A stretch of DNA of 64,000 nt, from NCBI RefSeq assembly GCF_002754315.1, contig NZ_PEFE01000001.1:2046001-2110000 (forward strand), given 5' to 3'. The translations under genes were made by a program, and so were the position numbers. Below the pieces are notes generated by a model that was given only the letters and a program-made list of their open reading frames with translations, ran no database searches and was not told the origin of the DNA. The DNA is from Flavobacterium sp. 11. Lineage in GTDB: Bacteria > Bacteroidota > Bacteroidia > Flavobacteriales > Flavobacteriaceae. Positions 8,229 through 18,144 of this stretch are shown here, in pieces. The first letter of the stretch is position 1, and every line of letters begins with the position of its first letter.

Positions 8229-10091
8229 ATGTCCGAACAAAATCAATATACCGAAGATAATATTCGGTCGCTCGACTGGAAAGAACACATTCGCATGCGT
8301 CCCGGAATGTACATCGGAAAACTAGGGGATGGTTCTTCTGCAGATGATGGTATTTATATTTTAGTCAAAGAAGTCCTCGATAACTGTATCGACGAGTTTG
8401 CAATGGGCGCCGGAAAAACTATTGAGGTGACAATTAAGGACAAAACGGTTACTGTTCGGGATTATGGCCGTGGTATTCCGCTAGGAAAAGTGGTTGATGT
8501 AGTGTCAAAAATGAATACTGGAGGGAAGTATGATTCAAAAGCTTTTCAGAAATCAGTTGGTCTTAATGGTGTCGGAACTAAAGCAGTCAATGCGCTTTCT
8601 AATTATTTCAGAGTAGAGTCTGTTCGTGATGAAAAACAAAAGGCAGCCGAATTCTCCGCAGGAAATTTGGTTCTCGAAGAAGAAATTATAGACACTACCA
8701 AACGAAAAGGTACCAAAGTTATTTTTACTCCTGACGAAACCATTTTCAAGAATTACAAATTCCGTATGGAATATGTAGTGAAAATGATTCAGAATTATTG
8801 TTATCTAAATAATGGTTTAACCATCATTTTTAATGGCGAAAAATACTATTCTGAAAACGGACTTAAAGATTTATTAGAAGCTACAATTAATGTTGAGGAT
8901 TTAGAATATCCAATTATACATTTGAAAGAAGGCGATATTGAGATTGCCTTAACACACAGCAAAACCCAATATTCTGAGGAGTATCACTCTTTTGTAAACG
9001 GACAAAATACCACTCAAGGTGGAACGCATTTAGCAGCATACCGAGAAGCGATTGTAAAAACCATTCGGGAGTTTTATAATAAAAGTTTCGAAGCATCTGA
9101 TGTCCGAAAATCCATTGTTACCGCCATTAGTATCAAAGTAATGGAGCCTGTTTTTGAGTCGCAAACCAAAACCAAATTAGGTTCGACAGATATGGGTTCA
9201 GAACCAGGAATGCCTTCGGTACGTACTTTTGTAAATGATTTTGTAAAAACAAAATTAGATAATTATTTGCACAAGAATCCTGCAACTGCGGATGCTTTAC
9301 TTCGAAAAATTCTTCAAGCCGAAAGAGAACGTAAAGAGCTTTCTGGTATTCGAAAATTAGCAACAGATCGAGCTAAAAAAGCGAATTTACACAACAAGAA
9401 ATTAAGAGATTGTCGTGCACATTTACCCGATACCAAAAACCCAAGAAATTTAGAAAGTACGCTTTTTATCACTGAGGGAGATTCGGCTTCTGGTTCTATT
9501 ACCAAATCACGTGATGTAAATACACAAGCGGTTTTTAGTTTACGAGGTAAGCCTTTGAATTCGTATGGAATGAGCAAGAAAATTGTTTATGAAAATGAAG
9601 AATTCAATTTACTGCAAGCGGCTTTGGATATTGAAGACGGATTGGAAAAATTGCGTTACAATAATATCGTGATTGCAACGGATGCCGATGTCGATGGGAT
9701 GCACATTCGACTATTATTGATTACGTTCTTTCTTCAGTTTTTTCCGGAGTTAATAAAAGAAGGACATTTGTATATTCTGCAAACACCACTTTTCAGGGTT
9801 CGAAACAAGAAAGAAACCATTTATTGCTATTCTGATGAAGAGCGTAAAGACGCTATCGAAAAACTAAAACCAAAACCGGAAATCACCCGATTCAAGGGAC
9901 TAGGTGAAATTTCTCCGGATGAGTTCAAGAATTTTATTGGAGAAACCATTCGTTTAGATCCGATTATGATGGACAAAAACACTTCGATTGAACAATTATT
10001 GTCTTTCTATATGGGTAAAAATACTCCAGACAGGCAAGAATTTATCATCAAGAATTTGAAAGTGGAATTAGATGTAATCGAGAAAGTTTAA
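8229..10091 (+). CDS. parE: DNA topoisomerase IV subunit B
   Basis: 620 residues, the ATPase subunit of the type IIA topoisomerase that decatenates daughter chromosomes. Visible: GHKL ATPase signatures [10 protein letters not shown] (about 18-27), [10 protein letters not shown] (Asn binds Mg-ATP) and [19 protein letters not shown] domain with [11 protein letters not shown] (about 415) and the DADVDGMH metal-binding motif (about 488); C-terminal [12 protein letters not shown]. The length and the parC gene immediately downstream favour ParE over GyrB. It is co-directional with a 61-codon ORF and parC, and probably forms one operon with them. Confidence 0.93.
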   Translation: MSEQNQYTEDNIRSLDWKEHIRMRPGMYIGKLGDGSSADDGIYILVKEVLDNCIDEFAMGAGKTIEVTIKDKTVTVRDYGRGIPLGKVVDVVSKMNTGGKYDSKAFQKSVGLNGVGTKAVNALSNYFRVESVRDEKQKAAEFSAGNLVLEEEIIDTTKRKGTKVIFTPDETIFKNYKFRMEYVVKMIQNYCYLNNGLTIIFNGEKYYSENGLKDLLEATINVEDLEYPIIHLKEGDIEIALTHSKTQYSEEYHSFVNGQNTTQGGTHLAAYREAIVKTIREFYNKSFEASDVRKSIVTAISIKVMEPVFESQTKTKLGSTDMGSEPGMPSVRTFVNDFVKTKLDNYLHKNPATADALLRKILQAERERKELSGIRKLATDRAKKANLHNKKLRDCRAHLPDTKNPRNLESTLFITEGDSASGSITKSRDVNTQAVFSLRGKPLNSYGMSKKIVYENEEFNLLQAALDIEDGLEKLRYNNIVIATDADVDGMHIRLLLITFFLQFFPELIKEGHLYILQTPLFRVRNKKETIYCYSDEERKDAIEKLKPKPEITRFKGLGEISPDEFKNFIGETIRLDPIMMDKNTSIEQLLSFYMGKNTPDRQEFIIKNLKVELDVIEKV

Positions 10092-10102
10092 ATAGTTATA
10101 AG

Positions 10103-10288
10103 ATGCCTACAAAAAGAACACTAATTTTTATCGCTTTATTATTTGTGATTAGTTTTTCAACTACCTTTTTTATTATAAGGAGTAACGATCATAAAGAATG
10201 TGATGCAGTTGTAAAAAAAGAGATGGATAAAAATGGAATTGAGGTTACAAAGGAAGAGCATGTTTGTAAAGAAAAATATTCTTTTTAG
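10103..10288 (+). CDS. Small single-pass membrane protein between parE and parC
   Basis: 61 residues beginning 11 bp after parE and ending 50 bp before parC, in the same direction. One hydrophobic segment (about residues 7-25, IFIALLFVISFSTTFFII) follows a basic MPTKRT start, predicting an N-in anchor; the short outward tail is charged and has two Cys (HKECDAV and EHVCKEK) that could form a disulfide. No family is recognised. The tight spacing within a topoisomerase operon makes it likely to be real and co-transcribed. Confidence 0.65.
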   Translation: MPTKRTLIFIALLFVISFSTTFFIIRSNDHKECDAVVKKEMDKNGIEVTKEEHVCKEKYSF

Positions 10289-10338
10289 AGTTTTTAGAAC
10301 AAAATTAGAATTGATTACTATTCAATAGAATATATTTA

Positions 10339-13029
10339 ATGAAAGACGAAGAAGACGAAAATACAATTCCGGAAGGTCAGGAAGAAGATAATTCGATTGA
10401 TGAAAATCAATCTGAAGATAAATCTTTTGAAGGCCAGCATTTTTACGATAATCAAGAAGACGGAAACGATACCATTACCAAAGTTACGGGGATGTATAAG
10501 GACTGGTTTCTGGATTATGCTTCGTATGTGATTCTGGAACGTGCCGTTCCAGCGATTGAAGATGGTTTTAAACCGGTGCAACGTCGTATCATGCACTCTC
10601 TAAAAGAATTAGATGACGGTCGTTATAATAAAGTTGCCAATGTTGTAGGACACACCATGCAGTATCATCCACACGGAGATCAGAGTATTGGTGATGCGAT
10701 GGTGCAAATTGGACAAAAAGAATTATTGATTGACTGTCAGGGAAACTGGGGGAATATCCTAACGGGTGATGGCGCTGCAGCTTCTCGTTACATCGAAGCG
10801 CGTTTGTCTAAATTTGCTTTGGAGGTTATTTACAGTCCAAAAATTACCGATTGGGGTGTTTCTTACGATGGACGTAGAGCCGAACCGAACAATCTTCCGG
10901 TGAAGTTTCCATTGCTTTTGGCACAAGGAGCCGAAGGTATTGCTGTTGGTCTTTCGACGAAAGTGTTGCCTCATAATTTCAATGAATTAATCGATTCTTC
11001 GATAAAAATATTAAAAGGGAAACCTTTTACACTGTATCCAGATTTTATGACGCAAGGTATTGCTGATGTGTCTAATTATAATGATGGATTGCGTGGCGGA
11101 CGTATTCGTGTTCGTGCCAAAATTGGTCAACTGGACAAAAATACTTTGGTGATTACCCAAATTCCGTTTTCTACAAATACAACGACTTTGATTGACAGTA
11201 TTTTGAAAGCAAATGATAAAGGGAAAATCAAAATCAAGAAAATTGAGGATAATACCGCTGCTGATGTCGAAATATTAATTCATCTTTTTCCAGGTGTTTC
11301 TCCAGATAAAACCATTGATGCGTTGTTTGCTTTCACGGCTTGTGAAACTTCGGTGGCGCCATTGGGCTGTGTGATTGAAGATAACAAACCGTTGTTTATC
11401 GGGGTTTCGGATATGTTGAAAATTTCAACCAATAGAACGGTACAATTACTGAAAAGTGAATTGGAAATTCAATTGAGTGAACTGGAAGAACAATGGCATT
11501 TTCTTTCTTTGGAACGTATTTTTATCGAAAATAAAATCTATCGTGACATTGAAGAAATGACGACCAGAGAAACGGTAATTAAGGCCGTTGATGATGGTTT
11601 GAAACCTCACACAAAACACTTAAAACGCGCTGTTACCGAAGACGATATTCTGCGTTTATTGGATATTCGAATCATGCGTATTTCAAAATTTGACAGCAAT
11701 AAAGCGCAAGACAAAATCGAAGCATTGGAAGGCGATATCGAACAAGTAAAACACAATTTAGAACATCTGATTGATTTTGCTATTGCCTATTTTACCAAAT
11801 TAAAAGAGAAGTATGGAAAAGGGCGGGAACGACAAACCGAACTTCGTATTTTTGATGATATTGAAGCGACCAAAGTAGTTTTAAGAAACACTAAATTATA
11901 CGTCAATAAAGAGGAAGGATTTGTAGGTACGAGCCTGAAAAAAGACGAGTACGTTACGGATTGTTCTGATATTGATGACGTAATTGTTTTTCTGCGTGAT
12001 GGAAAAATGATGATTACCAAAGTAGATGCGAAAACCTTCGTGGGTAAAGATATTATTCACATTGCTATTTTTGACAAAAGTGATAAGCGTACCATTTATA
12101 ATATGATTTACCGCGATGGAAAATCTGGGCCTTCTTATATCAAACGATTCAATGTTTCAGGAGTTACCCGAGACAAAGCATACGATTTGACCAATGAAAC
12201 TGCTGGTTCCCAAGTGTTGTATTTTTCTTGTAATCCAAATGGAGAAGCTGAAGTAATTACGATATTATTGCGTCAGGTAGGAAGTGTCAAAAAACTGAAA
12301 TTCGATATTGATTTTGCCAGTTTAGCGATAAAAGGTCGTGCTTCCAAAGGGAATTTGGTGACCAAATATCCAATCAAAAAAATAGAACTGAAGGAAAAAG
12401 GTATCTCTACTTTATTGCCAAGAAAAGTTTGGTTTGATGATACCGTTCAACGATTAAACGTAGATGCAAGAGGGGAGTTGTTAGGGGAGTTCAGACCTAA
12501 TGATAAAATTTTGGTCATATCACAATCTGGAAAAATAAAAGTAATTACACCAGAATTATCGACTCATTTTGATGAAGATATGGTGGTTTTGGAGAAATGG
12601 ATTCCAAAGAAACCAATTTCGGCGATTTATTATGATGGAGAAAAAGAACGTTATTACATCAAACGTTTCTTAGTGGAAACAGAGAATAAAGAAGAAAGTT
12701 TTATCACGGAACATCCTAATTCACAATTAGAGATTGTATCAACGGATTATCGCCCTGTGGCTGAATTAATTTTTACAAAAGTAAAAGGAGTTCAAAAAGA
12801 GGCAATGACGGTAGACATAGAATCATTTATTTCGGTAAAAGGATTTAAGGCTTTGGGGAATCAATTGACAACCGATAAGTTGAAACAAGTAAACTTGCTG
12901 GAACCTTTACCGTATGAAATTCCTGTCGAGGTTATTCCTGAGGATTTAGAAGTAAAAGGAGAAACAGATGCTGATGATTCTGATATTCAATTGGAAGATG
13001 ACGGACAGATTACTTTGTCTTTAGAATAA
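10339..13029 (+). CDS. parC: DNA topoisomerase IV subunit A
   Basis: 896 residues, the DNA cleavage-rejoining subunit. An acidic N-terminal tail (about 1-45, rich in Glu/Asp) precedes the winged-helix domain with RRIMHSLKELDDGRYNKVANVVG and the active-site region GAAASRYIEARLSK, whose Tyr attacks DNA. The tower/coiled-coil region and GyrA-like C-terminal beta-pinwheel follow (blades such as GKMMITKVDAKTF and GKIKVITPEL). It lacks an obvious full GyrA box, as expected for ParC. The last residues are again acidic (DDSDIQLEDD). It ends the parE operon with a terminator 3 bp downstream. Confidence 0.93.
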   Translation: MKDEEDENTIPEGQEEDNSIDENQSEDKSFEGQHFYDNQEDGNDTITKVTGMYKDWFLDYASYVILERAVPAIEDGFKPVQRRIMHSLKELDDGRYNKVANVVGHTMQYHPHGDQSIGDAMVQIGQKELLIDCQGNWGNILTGDGAAASRYIEARLSKFALEVIYSPKITDWGVSYDGRRAEPNNLPVKFPLLLAQGAEGIAVGLSTKVLPHNFNELIDSSIKILKGKPFTLYPDFMTQGIADVSNYNDGLRGGRIRVRAKIGQLDKNTLVITQIPFSTNTTTLIDSILKANDKGKIKIKKIEDNTAADVEILIHLFPGVSPDKTIDALFAFTACETSVAPLGCVIEDNKPLFIGVSDMLKISTNRTVQLLKSELEIQLSELEEQWHFLSLERIFIENKIYRDIEEMTTRETVIKAVDDGLKPHTKHLKRAVTEDDILRLLDIRIMRISKFDSNKAQDKIEALEGDIEQVKHNLEHLIDFAIAYFTKLKEKYGKGRERQTELRIFDDIEATKVVLRNTKLYVNKEEGFVGTSLKKDEYVTDCSDIDDVIVFLRDGKMMITKVDAKTFVGKDIIHIAIFDKSDKRTIYNMIYRDGKSGPSYIKRFNVSGVTRDKAYDLTNETAGSQVLYFSCNPNGEAEVITILLRQVGSVKKLKFDIDFASLAIKGRASKGNLVTKYPIKKIELKEKGISTLLPRKVWFDDTVQRLNVDARGELLGEFRPNDKILVISQSGKIKVITPELSTHFDEDMVVLEKWIPKKPISAIYYDGEKERYYIKRFLVETENKEESFITEHPNSQLEIVSTDYRPVAELIFTKVKGVQKEAMTVDIESFISVKGFKALGNQLTTDKLKQVNLLEPLPYEIPVEVIPEDLEVKGETDADDSDIQLEDDGQITLSLE

Positions 13030-13031
13030 AT

Positions 13032-13059
13032 AAAAAGCTCCTGAAAAGGGGCTTTTTTT
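13032..13059 (+). terminator. Terminator of the parE-parC operon
   Basis: AAAAAGCTCC and GGGGCTTTTTTT pair around a TGAAAA loop, immediately after the parC stop codon. The A-run on the other side could also serve the convergent exonuclease gene. Confidence 0.85.
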
Positions 13060-13085
13060 ATGCGTTTTTGCCAATTTTTATGCGC

Positions 13086-13748
13086 TTATTTAAACAATTG
13101 TCTTAAGGTAATTTCTTTTCTCTCTCTCAATTTATTTAGAATTTTCAAAAAGGCAATTGCAGTAATATAAGCATCTCCCATTGCGGTATGCCTGTCTTTT
13201 TTTGAAATATCAAATTTATCGGCAAGCTCGTCTAAACTATAATTTTCTTTACGTTCCAATAAATTAGATACCAATAACGTTTTTTTATACAAAACAGCCG
13301 TGTCTAAAGTCTTGTTTTTTAATTCTGGCAATCCGTTTCTTTCGAGTGCCTTATTAATCATAGTAATGTCAAATATGGTATGATGTGCAATGATAATAGA
13401 ATCTCCTAAAAAATCTAAAAACTGTTGTAAGGCTTCTAATTCTGTAGGGCGGTCTATGACAAATTCTTTCAGAATTCCATGAATTTTTGCAGTTGCCTGA
13501 TCGTAATGTTCTTGTTGAATGTAAACTTCAAAACTTCCATTGATAGGAATCGTATTGTTTTGAAGAACAATAGCGCCAATGCAAAGTATCCTGTCAGTTG
13601 TATAATCAAATCCGGTGGTTTCTGTGTCCAATACAACAAAACGTACCGCATCAATATCGTTTAATAGTTCCTCATCAGATGATTTTTCGGATTTCCCCAA
13701 TAAATCAAATAAAATAGTTTTACTTTTTTCTATAAAATTTATCATCAT
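13086..13748 (-). CDS. DnaQ-like 3'-5' exonuclease
   Basis: 220 residues. The DEDDh motifs are present: Exo I VVLDTETTGFD (about 37-47), Exo II IIAHHTIFDITMI (about 118-130) and Exo III RHTAMGDAY (His and Asp, about 185-193). This is the PolC/epsilon-type proofreading fold, as a free-standing protein and not a polymerase domain. The start overlaps the stop of the upstream cNMP/CBS gene by 4 nt (ATGA), so the two are translationally coupled. Such exonuclease plus cNMP-CBS-DUF294 pairs recur in many bacteria, suggesting nucleotide-signal-linked nuclease function; the true substrate is unknown. Confidence 0.88.
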   Translation of the reverse strand: MMINFIEKSKTILFDLLGKSEKSSDEELLNDIDAVRFVVLDTETTGFDYTTDRILCIGAIVLQNNTIPINGSFEVYIQQEHYDQATAKIHGILKEFVIDRPTELEALQQFLDFLGDSIIIAHHTIFDITMINKALERNGLPELKNKTLDTAVLYKKTLLVSNLLERKENYSLDELADKFDISKKDRHTAMGDAYITAIAFLKILNKLRERKEITLRQLFK

Positions 13749-15664
13749 AATATATTTGAAGGATTAAATCGGATGGTAATGACTTCTTGGAGTTCCTTAA
13801 TGGTTTTGAACGTTCGCTTTAGCTTAATCTTTTCTAATTTAGATAACGCTTCGAGAGCAATAAACTGCCCGGAATCATTATGCAAAAGCCCTTGTTTTGT
13901 TCTGAATTTTAATAATGCTTTATAGGAATACGAACAAGCTAAATACAATTCTTTATTGTTGGGTTCTAATTCTGCCAATTTTTCAAAACGTTCGGGAGTA
14001 TTGCTGATTGATTTTACGGAATGAGATAGAATTAAAACCCTTGCAGCATCTGTTAGTGGCATTAAAGCGCGTCTTTTTATATCGAAAAAATCTTTATGGG
14101 CGCCATCTTGCTCTACTAAAAATTGTCTAAAGAACCCTGTTGGAGAAGGACTTTGTAGCGCGCCACTTACCAAGTGAATATAAAAAACAGGATTTGCTTT
14201 TATGTTTTCAAAAATAAATTCTGAAAGCTTGTTTACCAGTTCGCTGTCTCCATATGACAGACTGTAATCAAAAAATATAAAGGACAATAAGACTTCATTT
14301 TTCCCTGGATTGGTAATCCAATGATGAACCTGACTTTCCCATTCGCCAAGACTTAAGCACCACTTTGGGTTAGAAGCCATCATTTCTGCCGGACAGTAAT
14401 CATAGCCAATTTCAAAAAGTCCTTTGTTGACATGTTTGGCAAATTCTAAAAAATAGTTCTTGGTCTTTTCTTTTAAATCTTCAGGTACATCCTCATAGAC
14501 TAAAGCATTGTCTTGGTCAGTATGCAGTAACTGTTCACTTCTTCCTTGACTTCCCAACGCCAACCATCCAAATTTTACTGGAGGAGGTGTTTTCATTTTT
14601 TTCAAGGATATTTCAATGACTTGCTTGATACAGGCATCATTTAATTCTGTAATTATTTTAGAAGTGAGTGTCATCGGAATATTTTGGTCTAAATATCCTT
14701 GTAACAATTGCATTATATTGGCGCGTATTGGTTTTATCTGTTTTGCTTTTTTAGCTCTTTTTACCGCTTTAATCAATACTGCTGGATTATTGCCAAGTTC
14801 TACCATAACATCATGTTTGGATAGGATTCCAACAGCTTTGGAATTTGGCGTGCCATCTTTCGTAAGGCATAAATGGCTGATATTGCTTTTCATCATGGCC
14901 ATTTGAGCTTGCGTAACGGTCATTTTCTTAGGATAAGTAATAACAGGAGTTGTCATTATTGAGGCCGCAGTTGTTGTGATGGGAAATTCTCCAGTCACAA
15001 TTTTGTTCCTTAAATCTTTATCTGTAATGATACCAATGGGGAGCGAATCTTCGATTACAAGAATGGCCCCCACATTTTTTTTGGTCATGGTCTCCGCAAT
15101 ATCTTTTGCAATAGTGTTTGAATAACAGGTGATTAGTTTTTTAGAATATTTTACAGGCTGTAAGTCTAATAGTTTTCTACCCGTGTCCAGACCTTCCAGA
15201 TCTATTGTTTCTCCATATAGTTTTCCGCTGTGGCTTTTGGAATAAGGATTGTGTGTATTAGAAGCAAAACTTTCGATTAAAAAATTTCCCACAGCTCTGT
15301 TTTCTAACGCATAAGGTTTGAAAATAGCTATTGGAATGGCATAAAGAATGCTTTCTTCATGAGTTCTGGCTTCCATTTTATAGTTTTCATTGGCTATAAG
15401 TGGTCTCAGCCCAAAAATATCCCCTTCATCACACATATCCAGGATATCATTTTCCAGGCTAGTTCTAAGTGCGACTGCTCCTTTGTGTACAACATAAAAA
15501 GAGGAATGGGTTTCTTCGTTTTCGGCAAAGATGACGCTGTCCTTTTCTTTATAAATAATGGAGATTTGTTCAGAGATAACTTCGATGTCTTTTTGATGTA
15601 AAAAGGAAAAAGGAGGGAAGTTTTTTAAAAAGTCAGCAACTCTATGGGAGATTGTATTTTTCAT
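13745..15664 (-). CDS. Cyclic-nucleotide-binding, CBS and DUF294 nucleotidyltransferase-like protein
   Basis: 639 residues in four parts: a cNMP-binding domain (about 10-130; EGDIFGLRPLI resembles the phosphate-binding cassette), two CBS repeats (about 165-290), a DUF294 nucleotidyltransferase-like domain with GSQGRSEQLLHTDQD (about 375-389, matching the G-S-x-x-R-x-E...DxD pattern) and a DUF294 C-terminal helical domain. Family knowledge points to a cytosolic sensor that binds adenine nucleotides and may transfer or bind nucleotides. It is coupled by overlap to the DnaQ-like exonuclease. The enzymatic product is not known. Confidence 0.88.
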   Translation of the reverse strand: MKNTISHRVADFLKNFPPFSFLHQKDIEVISEQISIIYKEKDSVIFAENEETHSSFYVVHKGAVALRTSLENDILDMCDEGDIFGLRPLIANENYKMEARTHEESILYAIPIAIFKPYALENRAVGNFLIESFASNTHNPYSKSHSGKLYGETIDLEGLDTGRKLLDLQPVKYSKKLITCYSNTIAKDIAETMTKKNVGAILVIEDSLPIGIITDKDLRNKIVTGEFPITTTAASIMTTPVITYPKKMTVTQAQMAMMKSNISHLCLTKDGTPNSKAVGILSKHDVMVELGNNPAVLIKAVKRAKKAKQIKPIRANIMQLLQGYLDQNIPMTLTSKIITELNDACIKQVIEISLKKMKTPPPVKFGWLALGSQGRSEQLLHTDQDNALVYEDVPEDLKEKTKNYFLEFAKHVNKGLFEIGYDYCPAEMMASNPKWCLSLGEWESQVHHWITNPGKNEVLLSFIFFDYSLSYGDSELVNKLSEFIFENIKANPVFYIHLVSGALQSPSPTGFFRQFLVEQDGAHKDFFDIKRRALMPLTDAARVLILSHSVKSISNTPERFEKLAELEPNNKELYLACSYSYKALLKFRTKQGLLHNDSGQFIALEALSKLEKIKLKRTFKTIKELQEVITIRFNPSNIL

Positions 15665-15711
15665 GGTGCTTATTTGTGTCTAAGGTAATTTATAAAAAAT
15701 AAAATAAAAAG

Positions 15712-15737
15712 AAAAAAGACCAAATTTGGGTCTTTTT
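15712..15737. terminator. Hairpin with A/T flanks between terC and the CBS gene
   Basis: AAAAAGACC and GGGTCTTTTT pair around AAATTT. It is about 48 bp upstream of the CBS gene and behind the terC terminator on the minus strand, so it may be a backup terminator. Confidence 0.5.
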
Positions 15738-15775
15738 AGTGTTTCCCCATTTAAGGAGGAATATATTTTCAGAAT

Positions 15776-15807
15776 AAAAAAAAAGCTCCCGAAAAGGAGC
15801 TTCTTTA
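15776..15807 (-). terminator. Terminator of terC
   Basis: On the minus strand GAAGCTCC and GGGAGCTTTTTTTTT pair around a TTTTC loop, 17 bp after the terC stop. Confidence 0.85.
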
Positions 15808-15823
15808 TCAAAAAATAGTTTGA

Positions 15824-16594
15824 TTATTTATTTTTCTTCATTTTCATATTCAGTACTTCGACTAATAATGAGAAAGATATGGCAAAATATAAGTACCCTT
15901 TTGGTACTGGAGTAACATGATTTCCAAAGATTAAAGCATTCGATAAATGAGCACTTTCTGTAAGTAGCATCATTCCAATTAGAATCAAAAAGGATAATCC
16001 AAGTATTTGAATAGAAGGATGTTTGTTGACAAAATTCCCAACAGGAACAGCAAATTGCATCATAATTAATACAGAAATAACCACAGCAGTAATCATAATA
16101 TATAAAGCACCTTCAACTCCGTTTGTCATACCTACCGCGGTAAGAATACTGTCAAAAGAGAAAACTAAATCAATCATGATAATTTGTAACAGTACGTTCT
16201 GGAATGATTTTGTGGCAGCTTTTCCTATTTCTTTTTCTTCATGACCTTTCTCGTCTACTTTTTCACGAATTTCATTGGTACTCTTATAAATCAAGAATAA
16301 TCCTCCGCCCAGTAAAATAAGACTTTGGCCAGTAATTCCCGCTGAAAACCAACTAAAATCAATATGAAACCAAGGTTCTTTCATTTGAATCAATAAATTG
16401 ATACCAAACAAAAGCGCAATTCTCATGAACATGGCAAGGAACATTCCTATTTTTGTCGCTCTCTTACGTTGTTCAGGAGGTAATTTTCCTGTAGCAATTG
16501 ATATGAAAATAATGTTGTCGATTCCTAATACAATTTCCAAAAAGGTCAATGTTAAAAGGGCAATCCAAGCATCCGGATTTAAAAATACTTCCAT
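15824..16594 (-). CDS. TerC family integral membrane protein
   Basis: 256 residues with about seven predicted membrane segments. The family signature LEIVLGIDNIIFISI (about 18-32) carries the conserved acidic GIDN, repeated in the second half as MIDLVFSFDSILTAVG (about 140-155). TerC proteins are implicated in metal (Mn) export and in tellurite-resistance clusters; no ter genes are nearby, so metal homeostasis is the better guess. The loop between the halves is charged and cytoplasmic (REKVDEKGHEEKE). It is a single-gene unit with its own terminator. Confidence 0.88.
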   Translation of the reverse strand: MEVFLNPDAWIALLTLTFLEIVLGIDNIIFISIATGKLPPEQRKRATKIGMFLAMFMRIALLFGINLLIQMKEPWFHIDFSWFSAGITGQSLILLGGGLFLIYKSTNEIREKVDEKGHEEKEIGKAATKSFQNVLLQIIMIDLVFSFDSILTAVGMTNGVEGALYIMITAVVISVLIMMQFAVPVGNFVNKHPSIQILGLSFLILIGMMLLTESAHLSNALIFGNHVTPVPKGYLYFAISFSLLVEVLNMKMKKNK

Positions 16595-16633
16595 GTTTAG
16601 TTCGTTATTATTTATTAATTTGAGTTTGTAAGC

Positions 16634-17008
16634 TTAATCGGAAATCTTAGTAACGGTTCCTCTTTGTTTTTCATCAACACCAACCATTCCAAATTCAAAG
16701 GTATAGGAATTTTTTGTGGTTGTCAAAATTTTCATACCAATGGCCTTTTCCTCAGCCATATTTTTTGGATGCAATTTCAGTAAAACATATTCACAATCAT
16801 TTACCCATCGTATCGAAGCAGTATCAGTCTTTCCTTCAAAAGTTTCTATTTCAATACTGTCATTACGTTCAAAAAGGGCAATTTTTTTTACACCGTCAAC
16901 TTCATATTCAAACTTGAATTTTCCAGTTTTAAAATCCTTGCAATTGCGCTCCGCATCATAGCATGACATTAGTAATAGTAGTGGGAGGAGGAATAGTATT
17001 TTTTTCAT
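16634..17008 (-). CDS. Small lipoprotein
   Basis: 124 residues. The N-terminus MKKILFLLPLLLLMSCYDAE has a lipobox (LLMSC) with Cys16 as the lipidation site, so it is anchored in a membrane, probably the outer one. The mature part has alternating hydrophobic and charged residues (FKFEYEVDGVKKIALFERND) predicting a small beta-sheet fold. No family is recognised with certainty. It lies 23 bp downstream of the pentapeptide-repeat gene in the same direction, so it may be the end of the murQ-led operon. Confidence 0.72.
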   Translation of the reverse strand: MKKILFLLPLLLLMSCYDAERNCKDFKTGKFKFEYEVDGVKKIALFERNDSIEIETFEGKTDTASIRWVNDCEYVLLKLHPKNMAEEKAIGMKILTTTKNSYTFEFGMVGVDEKQRGTVTKISD

Positions 17009-17031
17009 TTCTTAGTATGTTTACTTTTTAA

Positions 17032-17604
17032 CTATTGTATTTTGATATCGTATTTGTCCAGAAGTCCAATGATTCCTTGTGTAGAAAACTTGGCTTTTCT
17101 CATAGGATTGAATTCGGGATCAATTTTAAAATTAGATGCTTTTGAAAAATCGGCTGCGGCTAATTGTGTATTGTTAAAAATAGCACCATCCAAATTACTG
17201 TTATCAAAAACAGAACTCGTGAGATTGGTGCCAACAAAACTTACTTCTCTTAACGAGCAAGAATTAAATTTTGTCTTTGGCATTTTTTTATTGGCAAAAG
17301 AAGAATAATCCAAAACACATTCTTGAAAATTGACGTTAAACAAGAAATCATCGCATTCCTCAAATTGGATACCCAATAATTTACAGTTTTTGAATTGTAC
17401 GCCTTTCATACTTGTTCCTAATAATTTGGTCATAGCAAGATTACAATCAATGAACTCGCAATCCATAAAAGTGCTATAGGAGAAATCACTGTTCGATAAA
17501 TCACAGTTTTTAAAAACGCAATCTTCAAATTCTCGGTTGTTTACTTTTTTATCGACATAGACGATTTTTTCAAATGTTTTTTGAACGTGAATTAGGTTTT
17601 CCAT
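17032..17604 (-). CDS. Pentapeptide-repeat protein
   Basis: 190 residues made mainly of A(D/N)LxX-like pentapeptides (for example CDLSN SDFSY STFMD CEFID CNLAM) from about residue 22 to 155, predicting a right-handed quadrilateral beta-helix. The pattern is interrupted near residue 100. Such proteins may mimic DNA (the Qnr group) or mediate protein contacts; the sequence gives no reason to call this Qnr. Its start overlaps the stop of the DUF6095-like gene by one base, indicating coupled translation. Confidence 0.85.
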   Translation of the reverse strand: MENLIHVQKTFEKIVYVDKKVNNREFEDCVFKNCDLSNSDFSYSTFMDCEFIDCNLAMTKLLGTSMKGVQFKNCKLLGIQFEECDDFLFNVNFQECVLDYSSFANKKMPKTKFNSCSLREVSFVGTNLTSSVFDNSNLDGAIFNNTQLAAADFSKASNFKIDPEFNPMRKAKFSTQGIIGLLDKYDIKIQ

Positions 17605-17825
17605 TAGTCGTTAAATAAGCTTTTCATAATTATTTTTAATCCCAAATACATCAAAAGCATAGCTGCTAAACAAGCAATTATTCCTATTGCTAAAACTAAA
17701 TAATGCCACACATTCTGTTGATTCATAAAAGCATTATAAATCACTGCCGGTCCCAAGAATAATAATGGTAAAGCTCCCGCTAAATATTTAATTCCTTTAG
17801 ATAGTAGTTCCTTGTTGGTTGCCAT
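17604..17825 (-). CDS. DUF6095-like small membrane protein
   Basis: 73 residues with two hydrophobic segments (about 15-30, LAGALPLLFLGPAVIY, and about 42-65). It resembles the flavobacterial DUF6095 family of unknown function. It overlaps the next gene by one base and follows the Dabb gene by 10 bp, inside a compact minus-strand operon. Confidence 0.7.
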   Translation of the reverse strand: MATNKELLSKGIKYLAGALPLLFLGPAVIYNAFMNQQNVWHYLVLAIGIIACLAAMLLMYLGLKIIMKSLFND

Positions 17826-17835
17826 AATTTAATAA

Positions 17836-18138
17836 TTAAAATTCATAATCCACACAATATCTCAAATCTCTAATTTTACCTATCCATTCAGCAACAATAT
17901 TATGTGTTGGATGATTTTGGTATTTCTCTAATGTTTCAAACGAATTAAAATAGGAGTGCAGTACGGCATCAAAGTTTGAATATTCACTTTCAATATTAAT
18001 TCCTACTCGTATTTCAACTATTTCAGGAATATCCTTTTTTAAATCTTCAAGTCTCTCTTTTAGAATAATTGCATTTTCGGCTTTGCTTTTGCCTTCTGCA
18101 AAATCTTTTAATTTCCACATTACTATATGGTGAATCAT
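17836..18138 (-). CDS. Dabb-family (stress-responsive alpha/beta barrel) protein
   Basis: 100 residues. The start MIHHIVMWKLKDFAEG and the downstream FDAVLHSYFNSFETLEKYQNHP segment match the dimeric A/B-barrel (Dabb) family, small ferredoxin-like folds that dimerise. Function in bacteria is unclear. It starts 6 bp after murQ stops, in the same direction. Confidence 0.82.
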   Translation of the reverse strand: MIHHIVMWKLKDFAEGKSKAENAIILKERLEDLKKDIPEIVEIRVGINIESEYSNFDAVLHSYFNSFETLEKYQNHPTHNIVAEWIGKIRDLRYCVDYEF

Positions 18139-18144
18139 CGTTGT

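Noticed and set aside
15824-16594. Tellurite resistance operon
   Set aside because: Only TerC-like sequence is present; no terB, terD or terE genes nearby.
17032-17604. Qnr-type fluoroquinolone resistance
   Set aside because: Pentapeptide repeats alone do not show Qnr; the repeat pattern is broken and no Qnr-specific loops are recognised.
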